From Delphinus delphis (taxonomy: Eukaryota > Chordata > Mammalia > Artiodactyla > Delphinidae): a DNA stretch of 64,000 nucleotides. The DNA is taken from the NCBI RefSeq assembly GCF_949987515.2, contig NC_082687.1:114929838-114993837 (forward strand), written 5' to 3'. Positions within the stretch are counted from its first letter, which is position 1, and the number at the start of each line of letters is the position of its first letter. Under the pieces are notes generated by a model. The model ran no database searches. It was not told the DNA's origin and was given only the letters and a program-made list of their open reading frames with translations. Position numbers and translations under genes: made by a program. Shown piece by piece: positions 1 to 10,959 of the stretch.

Positions 1-2025
1 TACCAAGAAACATTTTTAAATGCAAATTTATGGTAATAAGTTTAGTGTAGCACTAAATTAAAATTTTCATTATCATTCTCTAATTCAACCTTTAAAAATG
101 CAATCCTCAAAAACGTAGAGGGTAGTTTTTATTATTCCCATTTTATAGATGAGAAAATGAATTTTGAATATTAAATGAAAAACTTATATAGCCGTTTGAA
201 TTCAGATCAAAAATAGTTTTTTTTAAACCTCAAATCTTTGTTCTTTCCATTACATTATACGGTTTCCAACGTATAAATCAATATATGAATGTGAGTGCAT
301 GTACTTGCGCAGAAAGGACTGCTACATTTAAGGTAATATCTTTGTATTCTTAAATTTTTCCCAAGAGTTTTAAACAAATGCATACTCAGCAGAATTTATT
401 CTTCTCTTGAATAAACTCTCTTAAAATGTGCTGGGCACCACTATTACGATATTTTCTCAGAGAAATGTATTTTTTGCTAATAAAAGAGAAGTAATTAGAG
501 TGTCAATAAGCAGTATGTAACTTATTCAGTCTTCACGGTACTTTTAATTTAGAAATGAAAACATATTTCCCAAAGGCAGTCCTTTATGTTTTTTATAGAA
601 ACATAAAGTATGTTTTTATTTTAAAAAATTACCGTATTGTGATTTACTGAGATATGAACATGGAAATGGTGATGTTAAACAATATTTTCTTTAGCTCTAA
701 AATTGTAGTGGGATCATGATTTCGTAAGAAGAAAATTAGTTATGGTGGTAACATTATTGTATAATTTCCCTCAGGATCTCTATATCAGGAGTGGTTTTTT
801 TAATATCCTAAAACAAGTCACCTACAGTCACTTTAGATATAAAGTAATGTTGAATAAAACAATATCATACAGCAGCTCACAGTATGAGCAAAGACATCTG
901 TTTATGTTACCATGAATAGTTATGAATTGAGATGCTCAAATGACTTTGCCAGCAAAACATTGCCTCTTAATTTATTTTTATAACAAATGGAAGCCTCATT
1001 TTCACGGTTGGGTAGTTTGCATTCAAATGTACGAATAACTTCAAAGGCAGTCACTTCTACACAGCATGTTTTATTGTAGAGCATAAGAAGGAATTGCTAA
1101 TGGTCTCTTGTTGGGCAGTCATCTTCTCCATCAAGAGTTTAATTTTATTATATTTTTAAAATGTGGTATATAAGTTGGGATTTATTTCTTTAGAGTACAA
1201 TTTAATGAATCTGAAATTAATGAGAATTTAATACACAATCTAATATATATAAAGTTGAAAAGGAAAATATAAATGTTCATTCTAGGAATCTTGGAATTTT
1301 GTCAGTTCTTTCTGGGGTTCTGAAACTGAAGCTTTTCTTAAAGATTTTTTTTAAACAAAGGAAAAGAGATGCCTTATCTATTAAAAATATTTGGATTATT
1401 TAAACCTAACAGAAAGGAAATTTTCTATGAATAAGATACTTGTCAAAATGACTGTTTAAGTAATTGAATATAATAAAATCAGAAGCCGGGACAAGTATTA
1501 TATTTCCATACATGTAAATTTAAATTGCAAAATTTTAAATTCTCCTTTATTTCAGATAGCATAGATTGTACTTTTACATGAATATTTCTATTTATCCTTA
1601 TAGTTAAAAATAGAAATAAAGTATTTCAACTCTAAAACATGACATTTGTATCAAATGCTACTTGTTCACATGAAAAGTTCTATTCTAAGTATTTATAAAC
1701 ATTTGAAAAACAAACCACTGAATTATTTTGTCTCAAAATTGTAAATATTGTTTGTTATTCATTTAATTATTTTTATAAATATGGCTTTATTCCACTTTAA
1801 AATTATCCTATATAAAAATGAAAGTGGATTTAACAGAATTAAATGTAACAGACTTGCCACTTTCACAATAGAGGCATAATAAATAAGTACAGAGATGAGA
1901 AACTTGTGCTTAAATATGCAAATGTAGTATTCATTTTAAGGAAAAATATAAGTAACATGAAATTCAGCGGGTCAAGCATCATATTTACTTATTCCTATTA
2001 TACAGTATATATATATACATATATA
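1..2025. other. Anonymous AT-rich intergenic DNA
   Basis: I see no coding region, RNA gene or confidently assignable repeat here. The sequence is AT-rich with short A and T runs, and stops are frequent in all frames. A short alternating TA tract lies near 2005-2032. Confidence 0.6.
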
Positions 2026-2029
2026 TATA

Positions 2030-2180
2030 TATAGTGCTTACTTTGACAGATACAGTCCTAAGTGCTATACATATCTTATTACATTTATATCTATGAGAAC
2101 ATGAACATGTCTATGAGAACATGACAATTTACACATATAACAGGTGAGAAAACTGAGGTTTGCAAGTAAAGTAATAATAT
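2030..2180 (-). repeat. MIR-like ancient SINE relic
   Basis: Read on the plus strand, the stretch follows the reverse complement of the MIR 3' half. It starts with a 'tgcttac...cagtcctaagtgct' block and ends with a 'ggtgagaaaactgaggt' block. An internal 'tctatgagaacatga' motif is duplicated near 2090-2127. It is heavily diverged and the family was assigned by eye. Confidence 0.5.
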
Positions 2181-2194
2181 CCCTATCTCTCTCT

Positions 2195-2540
2195 GTATCA
2201 GTTAGGTTTTAATCAGGGAAGCAGAAATACCAAGAGCATTATGGAGTAAGGGTTATATTATAGGAATCAGACTTTGATTAGTTGGGGAACTGGTTAAAAT
2301 ATATATAAAGAGCTGTAGCCTCTGAATCTGGTGATAGACCTGAATTGCTAAATGTAAGCTGGTAGTCAGGAAGAAAAGTTGGGCATGAAATCCTGGAACA
2401 TGAGAGGAAATCGGAGCCCATTAGGACAACTAGAACATTTTGTGCAGTTTGTACATTGTGTACAGGGCGGAGGGCAGGGTAAGTGAAGGCCTGTCTGCTG
2501 CCTTCATCAATAAAGTGAATCAACAGATAGTAACAATGTG
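2195..2540. repeat. Probable ancient interspersed repeat, family unassigned
   Basis: The segment opens with a 'tatcagttaggttttaatcaggg' type motif and continues with wording typical of old mammalian repeats ('gtagcctctgaatctggtg', 'cctggaacatgagagg'). I could not settle the family. The 81-codon minus-strand open frame here has no recognisable protein features. Confidence 0.3.
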
Positions 2541-3726
2541 CTAGACTACAGTGGTGCTTGCCACTCTAAATTAACCTACAGAGCATGAGGTTGCTTCAAT
2601 TCTACCTTACAAATCTCATGCAAAATTATCTTGTGGCTAATTTTAACATATAATTATGGAGAAAGGAATCTTGGGAAATGTAGTTTTCCAGTTAGAAAAC
2701 AAACTAAACTCCCCACACTCTCTTATTTTTACTTGGGTCTAAACATTTATCTTGGTCTGTTTTCCACCTCTGAACACAAAGTTGAGATGAATTTTTCCTT
2801 TCAGATTCTATAGAATTGAATTCTACAGAAATTACTAAAATAAACTAGTTGTTTGGAATTTTGAAAAAAATTTTTTGAATGGTGAATTTTAAAGTTACCA
2901 CTGAGCAATATAGGAATATATTAAAATTAATTTTAATCCCTAAATATATTTTCTTGTAATATGTTTCAGAATTATTTAGAAAAAATATTTGATAAGACTC
3001 TAAATCTTTTACAGGAAGAGAACACATGACTTAATTCTAACATTTACATAATTTAATCCAAAAATAAAAGTTACTACTTAATAATGATTAGATCTACTTG
3101 ATTCTGCTAATATAAAGCTATTTTGTTATATTGGGGGGTTTGTATAAATGCTAAATTATATCACATATAAGATATCAACAATAATATTTTTAATGCTTTT
3201 TTTTCCAAATCAAGAAATGAATTCATATTTCCTACCATGTCTAAAGAACAAACTTTCAGATTTCACCATAGCAGATATATAGTTTGTGTTTGTAAACTTT
3301 TGCATTGATTCAAAATCCCATTAAAATATCTGTGAAGATAACACAAAAGTAGACAGCAACCCTGGAATCAGACAAGCATTAGTTATATCTGAGGAAAATG
3401 TTCACTAACTTTAACAATGATAGAGTTTCATTTATAATCATAATCCTGTATAATTCGACAATACTCCTTGCATCACTTATGGATAGGTGCCATCAAAAAG
3501 ACTGGGAAAACTTTGATGCAAATGTATCCTGTTATAATTTTACTTTCTAAAGGTAAAAATATCAGATATTCTTCCCTACTCTCACCCCATCTCCCAGAAT
3601 TAAGCTTATTTTCAGAATCAGCTGTATTTATTCTACCTTCCTCTTGATAAAAATCTATTTACCTCTATTCATAGACTATAACCCCCTGTTTTACAACTTA
3701 AAATGTGTTAAGAGTTTAGAAGCAAA
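2541..3726. other. Anonymous AT-rich intergenic DNA
   Basis: Nothing assignable is visible. Short open frames of about 60 codons occur by chance. The stretch ends at the target-site duplication of the downstream full-length L1. Confidence 0.55.
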
Positions 3727-3741
3727 AGCAAAACACCTTTG
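3727..3741 (+). repeat. Target-site duplication, 3' side of full-length L1
   Basis: The 15-mer agcaaaacacctttg sits directly before the T tract that represents the L1 poly(A) tail. It matches 10434-10448 at 14 of 15 positions, so the pair marks the L1 insertion boundaries. Confidence 0.85.
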
Positions 3742-4123
3742 TTTTTTTTTTTTTTCATTTTAACATCTTTATTGGAGTATAATTGCTTTACAATGGTATG
3801 TTAGTTTCAGCTTCACAACAAAATGAATCAGTTATATATATACATATGTTCCCATATCTCTTCCCGCTTGCGTCTCCCTCCCTCCCACCCTCCCTATCCC
3901 ACCCCTCCAGGCGGTCACAAAGCACCGAGCTGATCTCCCTGTGCTATGCGGCTGCTTCCCACTAGCTATCCACCTTACGTTTGGTAGTGTATATATGTCC
4001 ATGCCTCTCTCTTGCTTTGTCACTGTTTACCCTTCCCCCTCCCCATAGCCTCAAGTCCATTCTCTAGTAAGTCTGTGTCTTTATTCCTGTTTCACCCCTA
4101 GGTTTTTCATGACATTTTTTTCC

Positions 4124-7100
4124 TTAAATTCCATATATATGTGTTAGCATACGGTATTTGTGTCTCTCTTTCTGACTTACTTCACTCTGTATGACAGACT
4201 CTAGGTCTATCCACCTCATTACAAATAGCTCAATTTCATTTCTTTTTATGGCTGAGTAATATTCCATTGTATATATGTGCCACATCTTCTTTATCCATTC
4301 ATCCGATGATGGACATTTAGGTTGTTTCCATCTCTGGGCTATTGTAAATACACCTGCAATGAACATTTTGGTACATGACTCTTTTTGAATTATGGTTTTC
4401 TCAGGGTATATGCCCAGTAGTGGGATTGCTGGTTCATATGGTAGTTCTATTTGTAGTTTTTTAAGGAACCTCCATACTGTTCTCCACAGTGGATGTATCA
4501 ATTTACATTCCCACCAACAGTGTAAGAGGGTTCCCTTTTCTCCACACCCTCTCCAGCATTTATTGTTTGTAGATTTTTTGATGATGGCCATTCTGACTGG
4601 TGTGAGATGATATCTCATTGTAGTTTTGATTTGCATTTCTCTAATGATTAGTGATGTTGAGCATTCTTTCATGTGTTTGTTGGCACTCTGTATATCTTCT
4701 TTGGAGAAATGTCTATTTAGGTCTTCTGCCCATTTTTTGGATTCGGTTGTTTGTTTTTTTGTTATTAAGCTGCATGAGCTGCTTATAAATTTTGGAGATT
4801 AATCCTTTGTCAGTTGCTTCATTTGCAAATATTTTCTCCCATTCTGAGGGTTGTCTTTTGGTCTTGTTTATGGTTTCCTTTGCTGCGCAAAAGCTTTTAA
4901 GTTTCATTAGGTCCCATTTGTTTACTTTTGTTTTTATTTCCATTTCTCTAGGAGGTGGCTGAAAAAGGACCTTGCTGTGATGTATGTCATAGAGTGTCCT
5001 GCCTATGTTTTCCTCTAAGAGTTTGATAGTTTCTGGCCTTACATTTAGGTCTTTAATCCATTTTGAGCTTATTTTTGTGTATGGTGTTAGGGAGTGATCT
5101 AATCTCATACTTTTACATGTAGCTGTCCAGTTTTCCCAGCACCACTTATTGAAGAGGCTGTCCTTTCTCCACTGTACATTCCTGCCTCCTTTGTCAAAGA
5201 TAAGGTGACCATATGTGCGTGGGTTTATCTCTGGGCTTTCTATCCTGTTCCATTGATCTATATTTCTGTTTTTGTGCCAGTACCATACTGTCTTGATTGC
5301 TGTAGCTTTGTAGTATAGTCTGAAGTCAGGAAATCTGATTGCTCCAGCTCCGTTTTTCATTCTCAAGATTGCTTTGGCTATTCGGGGTCTTTTGTGTTTC
5401 CATACAAATTGTGAATTTTTTTGTTCTAGTTCTGTGAAAAATGCCATTAGTAGTTTGATAGGGATTGCATTGAATCTGTAGATTGCTTTGGATAGTAGAG
5501 TCATTTTCACAATGTTGATTCTTCCAATCCAAGAACATGGTATATCTCTCCATCTATTTGTATCATCTTTAATTTCTTTCATCAGTGTCTTATAATTTTC
5601 TGCATACAGGTCTTTTGTCTCCTTAGGTAGGTTTATTCCTAGATATTTTATTCTTTTTATTGCAATCGTAAATGGGAGTGTTTTCTTGATTTCACTTTCA
5701 GATTTTTCATCCTTAGTGTATAGAAATGCCAGAGATTTCTGTGCGTTAATTTTGTATCCTGCTACTTTACCAAATTCATTGATTAGCTCTAGTAGTTTTC
5801 TGGTAGCATCTTTAGGATTCTCTATGTATAGTATCATGTCATCTGCAAAGAGTGACAGCTTTACTTCTTTTCCGATTTGGATTCCTTTTATTTCCTTTTC
5901 TTCTCTGATTGCTGTGGCTAAAACTTCCAAAACTATGTTGAATAAGAGTGGTGAGAGTGGGCAACCTTGTCTTGTTCCTGATCTTAGTGGAAATGCTTTC
6001 AGTTTTTCACCATGGAGGATGATGTTGGCTGTGGGTTTGTCATATATGGCCTTTATTATGTTGAGGAAAGTTCCCTCTATGCCTACTTTCTGCAGGGTTT
6101 TTATCATAAATGGGTGTTGAATTTTGTCAAAAGCTTTCTCTGCATCTATTGAGATGATCATATGGTTTTTCTCCTTGAATTTGTTAATATGGTGTATCAC
6201 GTTGATTGATTTGCGTATATTGAAGAATCCTTGAATTCCTGGAATAAACCCCACTTGATCATGGTGTATGATCCGTTTAATTTGATGTTGGATTCTGTTT
6301 GCTAGTATTTTGTTGAGGATTTTTGCATCTATGTTCATCAGTGATATTGACCTGTAGTTTTCTTTCTTTGTGACATCCTTGTCTGGTTTTGGTATCAGGG
6401 TGATGGTGGCCTCGTAGAATGAGTTTGGGAGTGTTCCTCCCTCTGCTATATTTTGGAAGAGTTTGAGAAGGATAGGTGATAGCTCTTCTCTAAATGTTTG
6501 ATAGAATTCACCTGTGAAGCCATCTGTTCCTGGACTTTTGTTTGTTGGAAGATTTTTAATCACAGTTTCAATTTCAGTCCTGTGATTGGTCTGTTCATAT
6601 TTTCTATTTCTTCCTGATTCAGTCTTGGCAGGTTGTGCCTTTCTAAGAATTTGTCTATTTCTTCCAGGTTGTCCATTTTATTGGCATAGAGTTGCTTGTA
6701 GTAATCTCTCATGATCTTTTGTATTTCTGCAGTGTCAGTTGTTACTTCTCCTTTTTCATTTCTAATTCTATTGATTTGAGTCTTCTCCCTTTTTTTCTTG
6801 ATGAGTCTGGCTAATGGTTTATCAATTTTGTTTATCCTTTCAAAGAACCAGCTTTTAGTTTTATTGATGTTTACTATCGTTTCCTTCATTTCTTTTTCAT
6901 TTATTTCTGATCTGATTTTTATGATTTCTTTCCTTCTGCTAACTTTGGGGTTCTTTTTGTTCTTCTTTCTCTAATTGCTTTAGGTGCAAGGTTAGGTTGT
7001 TTATTCGAGATGTTTCCTGTTTCTTAAGGTAGGATTGTATTGCTATAAACTTCCCTCTGAGAACTGCTTTTGCTGCATCCCATAGATTTTGAGTCGTCGT

Positions 7101-7940
7101 GTCTCCATTGTCATTTGTTTCTAGGTATTTTTTGATTTCCTCTTTGATTTCTTCAGTGATCACTTCATTATTAAGTAGTGTATTGTTTAGCCTCCATGTG
7201 TTTGTATTTTTTACAGATCTTTTCCTGTAATTGATATCTAGTCTCATAACGTTGTGGTCAGAAAAGATACTTGATACAATTTCAATTTTCTTAAATTTAC
7301 CAAGGCTTGATTTGTGACCCAAGATATGATCTATCCTGGAGAATGTTCCATGAGCACTTGAGAAAAATGTGTATTCTGTTGTTTTTGAATGGAATGTCCT
7401 ATAAATATCAATTAAGTCCATCTCCTTTAATGTATCATTTAAAGCTTGTGTTTCCTTATTTATTTTCATTTTGAATGATCTGTCCATTGGTGAAAGTGGG
7501 GTGTTAAAGTCCCCTACTATGAATGTGTTACTGTCGATTTCCACTTTTATGGTTGTCAGTATTTGCCTTATGTATTGAGGTGCTCCTATGTTGGGTGCAT
7601 AAATATTTACAATTGTTATATCTTCTTCTTGGATCGATCCCTTGATCATTATGTAGTGTCCTTCTTTGTCTCTTCTAATAGTCTTTGTTTTAAAGTCTAT
7701 TTTGTCTGATATGAGAATTGCTACTCCAGCTTTCTTTTGGTTTCCATTTGCATGAAATACCTTTTTCCATCCCCTTACTTTCAGTCTGTATGTGTCTCTA
7801 GGTCTGAAGTGGGTCTCTTGTAGACAGCAAATATATGCGTCTTGTTTTTGTATCCATTCAGCCAATCTCTGTCTTTTGGTGGGAGCATTTAATCCTTTTA
7901 CATTTAAGGTAATTATCGATATGTGTGTTCCCATTCCCAT
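4124..7940 (-). pseudogene. L1 ORF2 (endonuclease-reverse transcriptase), three 1-bp frameshifts
   Basis: ORF2p nicks target DNA and reverse transcribes L1 RNA. The N-terminal APE-like endonuclease is open for 333 codons (7940-6939). Counting from the start, it keeps the residues expected at the active site: Asn13, Glu42, Asp144, Asn146, Asp204, Asp228 and His229. The reverse transcriptase follows in a 616-codon open stretch (6563-4713), with the FADD active-site motif at 5835-5849. The C-terminal Cys-rich region ([18 protein letters not shown]) lies in the last segment (4672-4124). The reading frame changes at three places: an extra base near 6947-6958, a missing base near 6577-6583, and an extra A in a six-A run at 4733-4738. 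The older copy at 48.8-52.6 kb has the expected spacing at the last two. I see no nonsense codon apart from those caused by the shifts. Confidence 0.92.
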
Positions 7941-7997
7941 TTTCTTAACTGTTTTGGGTTCGTTATTGTAGGTCTTTTCCTTCTTTTGTGTTCTTGC

Positions 7998-8891
7998 CTA
8001 GAGAAGTTCCTTTAGCAGTTGTTGTAGAGCTGGTTTGGTGGTGCTGAACTCTCTCAGCTTTTGCTTGTCTGTAAAGGTTTTAATTTCTCCATCAAATCTG
8101 AATGAGATCCTTGCTGGGTAGAGTAATCTTGGTTGCAGGTTTTTCTCCTTCAACACTTTCAATATGTCCTGCCACTTCCTTTTGGCTTGCAGAGTTTCTG
8201 TTGAAAGATCAGCTGTTAACCTTATGGGGATTCCCTTGTGTGTTATTTGTTGTTTTTCCCTTGCTGCTTTTAATATGTTTTCTTTGTATTTAATTTTTGA
8301 CAGTTTGATTAATATGTGTCTTGGTGTATTCCTCTTTGGATTTATCCTGTATGGGACTCTCTGTGCTTCCTGGACTTGATTAACTATTTCCTTTCCCATA
8401 TTAGGGAAGTTTTCAACTATAATCTCTTCAAATATTTTCTCAGTCCCTTTCTTTTTCTCTTCTTCTTCTGGAACCCCTATAATTCGAATGTTGGTGCGTT
8501 TAATGTTGTCCCAGAGGTCTCTGAGACTGTCCTCAGTTCTTTTCATTCTTTTTTGTTTATTCTGCTCTGCAGTAGTTATTTCCATTATTTTATCTTGCAG
8601 GTCACTTATCCGTTCTTCTGCCTCAGTTATTCTGCTATTGATCCCATCTAGAGTATTTTTCATTTCATTTATTGTGTTGTTCATCATTGTTTGTTTCACC
8701 TTTAGTTCTTCTAGGTCCTTGTTAACTGATTCTTGCATTTTGTCTATTCTATTTCCAAGATTTTGGATCATCTTTACTATCATTATTCTGAATTCTTTTT
8801 CAGGGAGACTGCCTATTTCCTCTTCATTTGTTAGGTCTGGTGGGTTTTTATCTTGTTCTTTCATCTGCTGTGCGTTTTTCTGTCTTTTCAT
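7998..8891 (-). CDS. L1 ORF1p, RNA-binding chaperone, intact
   Basis: This is an uninterrupted 297-codon frame. ORF1p trimerises, coats L1 RNA and acts as a nucleic-acid chaperone in the cytoplasmic L1 RNP. The N-terminal half is rich in charged heptad-like sequence (roughly residues 35-120), fitting the trimeric coiled coil. The RRM-like and C-terminal parts carry the familiar blocks IIGVPEEEE, TPRHILIKLSK, AAREKQQITHKGIPIRLTADLS and LLYPARISF. The end (KPALQQLLKELL) matches the usual ORF1p terminus. The length is slightly under the roughly 340 residues of human ORF1p, the difference being at the variable N-terminus. Another Met lies at residue 10, so the exact start is less certain than the frame. 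Confidence 0.9.
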   Translation of the reverse strand: MKRQKNAQQMKEQDKNPPDLTNEEEIGSLPEKEFRIMIVKMIQNLGNRIDKMQESVNKDLEELKVKQTMMNNTINEMKNTLDGINSRITEAEERISDLQDKIMEITTAEQNKQKRMKRTEDSLRDLWDNIKRTNIRIIGVPEEEEKKKGTEKIFEEIIVENFPNMGKEIVNQVQEAQRVPYRINPKRNTPRHILIKLSKIKYKENILKAAREKQQITHKGIPIRLTADLSTETLQAKRKWQDILKVLKEKNLQPRLLYPARISFRFDGEIKTFTDKQKLREFSTTKPALQQLLKELL

Positions 8892-10433
8892 TTTGCTTAT
8901 CTTACTGTGTTTGGGGTCTCCTTTTTGCAGGCTGAAGGTTCGTAGTTCCTGTTGTTTTTTGTGTCTGTCCCCAGTGGCTAAGGTTGGTTCCGTGGGTTGT
9001 GTAGGCTTCCTGGTGCAGGTGACTAGTGTCTGTGTTCTGGTGGATCAGGCTGGATCTTGTCTTTCTGGTGGGCAGGTCCATGTCTGGTGGTGTGTTTTGG
9101 GGTGTCTGTAGACTTATTATGATTTGGGGCAGCCTCTCTGCCAATGGGTGGGGTTGTGTTCCTGTCTTGCTAGTTGTTTGGCATAGGATGTCCAGCACTG
9201 TAGTTTGCTGGTCGTTGAGTGAAGCTGGGTGCTGGCGTTGAGATGGAGATCTCTGGGAGATTTTCGCCGTTTGATATTATGTGCAGCTGGGAGGTCTCTT
9301 GTGGACCAGTGTCCTGAAGTTGGCTCTCCCACCTCAGAGGCACAGCACTAACTCCTGGCTGCAGCACCAAGAGCCTTTCATCCACACTGCGCCTTAATTT
9401 GGGATGATTCGTTGTCTATTCATGTATTCCACAGATGCAGGGTACATCAAGTTGATTGTGGAGCTTTAATCTGCTGCTTCTGAGGCTGCTGGGAGAGATT
9501 TCCCTTTCTCTTCTTTGTTCTCACAGCTCCCAGGGGCTCAGCTTTGGATTTGGCCTCGCCTGTGCGTGTAGGTTGCCAGAGGGCGTCTGTTCCTCTCAGA
9601 CAGGACTGGATTAAAGGAGCCGCTGATTCGGAGGCTCTGGCTCACTCAGGCAGGGGGTAGGGAGGGTCACGGAGTGCGGGGCAGGCCTGCGGCGGCAGAG
9701 GCCGGCATGACGTTGCTGGCCTGAGGGCCGTGCGTTCTCCCGGGGGAGTTGTCCCTGGATCCCGGGACCCTGACAGTGGCGGGCTGCACAGGCTCCCCTG
9801 AAGGGGGTGTGTGGAGAGTGACCTGTGTTCGCACACAGGCTTCTTGGTGGCGGCAGCAGCGGCCTTAGCGTTTCATGTCTGTCTCTGGGCTCCGCAGTTT
9901 TAGCCGCGGCTCGCGCCCGTCTCTGGAGCTCTCTTAAGCAGCGTTCTTAATCCCCTCTCCTCGTGCACCAGGAAACAAAGAGGGAAGAAAAAGTCTCTTG
10001 CCTCTTCGGCAGGTCCAGACTCTCGGCTGGTGAGTGCCGGTCGGCCCTGATCCTCTGCGCTGGAATCTCTCCGCTTTGCCCTCCGCACCCCTGTTGCTGT
10101 GCACTCCTCCGCGGCTCCCAAACTCCCCCACTCCGCCACCCGCAGTCTCCGCCCGCGAAGGGGCTTCCTAGTGTGTGGACCCTTTTCTTCCTTCACAGCT
10201 CCCTCCCGCTGGTGCAGGACCCGTCCCTATCCTTTTGTCTCTGTTTATTTTTTTCTTTTGCCCTAACCAGGTACGTGGGGGGTTCCTTGCCTTTTGGGAG
10301 GTCTGAGGTCTTCTGCCAGCGTTCAGTAGGTGCTCCGTAGGAGTTGTTCCACGCGTAGATGTATTTCTGGTGTATCTGTGGGGAGGAAGGTGATCTCCGA
10401 GTCTTACTCTTCCGCCATCTTCCCGGAAGTCCC
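8892..10433 (-). promoter_or_regulatory. L1 5' UTR / internal promoter, CpG-rich
   Basis: The roughly 1.5 kb upstream of ORF1 is much richer in G+C than the surroundings, and CpGs are dense between about 9630 and 10180. The first bases of the element contain AAGATGGCGG (plus-strand complement at 10412-10421), resembling the YY1 site that sets the start of L1 transcription in other mammals. An ETS-like CCGGAAGT lies on the plus strand at 10423-10430. Short open frames on both strands have no recognisable products. Promoter activity is inferred from position and motifs. Confidence 0.75.
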
Positions 10434-10448
10434 AGCAAAACAGCTTTG
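10434..10448 (+). repeat. Target-site duplication, 5' side of full-length L1
   Basis: agcaaaacagctttg directly abuts the first base of the L1 and matches 3727-3741 with one mismatch. Confidence 0.85.
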
Positions 10449-10959
10449 AATGTGTATTTCCTTGGAGAAAAGTACTTGGAAGCAAAACATGAGTGTATTA
10501 TAAGCAATGAGTCATGGGAAGTTGTGACTTTCAAGTAAGAGCCCTGTGTGAAAGAAAAACCACAAATGAGTCTGCTTATCTACAACAGGCCAAGAACTGT
10601 AGAATGTTTATCCCCTGTAAATCTAGAAAAACTTTACCCAGTTAAAACTTGCTAATAAATTGAGCAAAAATTCATAATCATTAGAACTGTAACAACAAAC
10701 ATATATCTAACATAATTAATTTGCCATTTACAAAATGGAAATGGACTTTGGTTGAAATAATGACACACTCTGAGCTCTTTTTTGGAAAACGTCAGCCTGT
10801 GAATATGCATGTGACCATGCATCTGACCATGTTAGAGTTGGAGGAACCAGAGTTACACTAAAATTGGACAAAATTTAAAAAAAAATAACTGTTTTCAGAC
10901 ATTGAAAAGCCAAAATTGGACTGTGGTTTTTGAGAGAACTAAACCAAACAAGATGAACC
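10449..10959. other. Anonymous intergenic DNA
   Basis: No repeat or gene can be assigned. The sequence is AT-rich flank of the L1. Confidence 0.5.

Larger units (their letters stand above)
3742..10433 (-). mobile_element. Full-length LINE-1, young-looking
   Basis: A complete L1 of about 6.7 kb lies on the minus strand. In its own orientation it has a GC-rich 5' UTR of about 1.5 kb (10433-8892), ORF1 (8891-7998), a 57 bp gap, ORF2 (7940-4124), a short 3' UTR and a poly(A) tail seen as T's at 3742-3755. The 5' end begins GGGACTTCCGGGAAGATGG, and a 15 bp target-site duplication with one mismatch flanks it. ORF1 is open throughout and ORF2 carries only three single-base frameshifts, so the insertion is much younger than the other L1s in the window. 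As it stands it should not be autonomous unless the indels are assembly errors. Confidence 0.95.

Noticed and set aside
4392..6120. Plus-strand open frames of 72 and 144 codons over the L1
   Set aside because: They are antisense to L1 ORF2, whose domains are clearly recognisable on the minus strand.
8102..9241. Plus-strand hydrophobic-looking open frames up to 207 codons
   Set aside because: They are antisense to ORF1 and the L1 5' UTR. The apparent hydrophobicity comes from the complement of A-rich ORF1 codons.
10193..10534. Minus-strand 113-codon frame at the L1 5' edge
   Set aside because: It starts in flanking DNA and crosses the L1 boundary, so it arose by chance at insertion.
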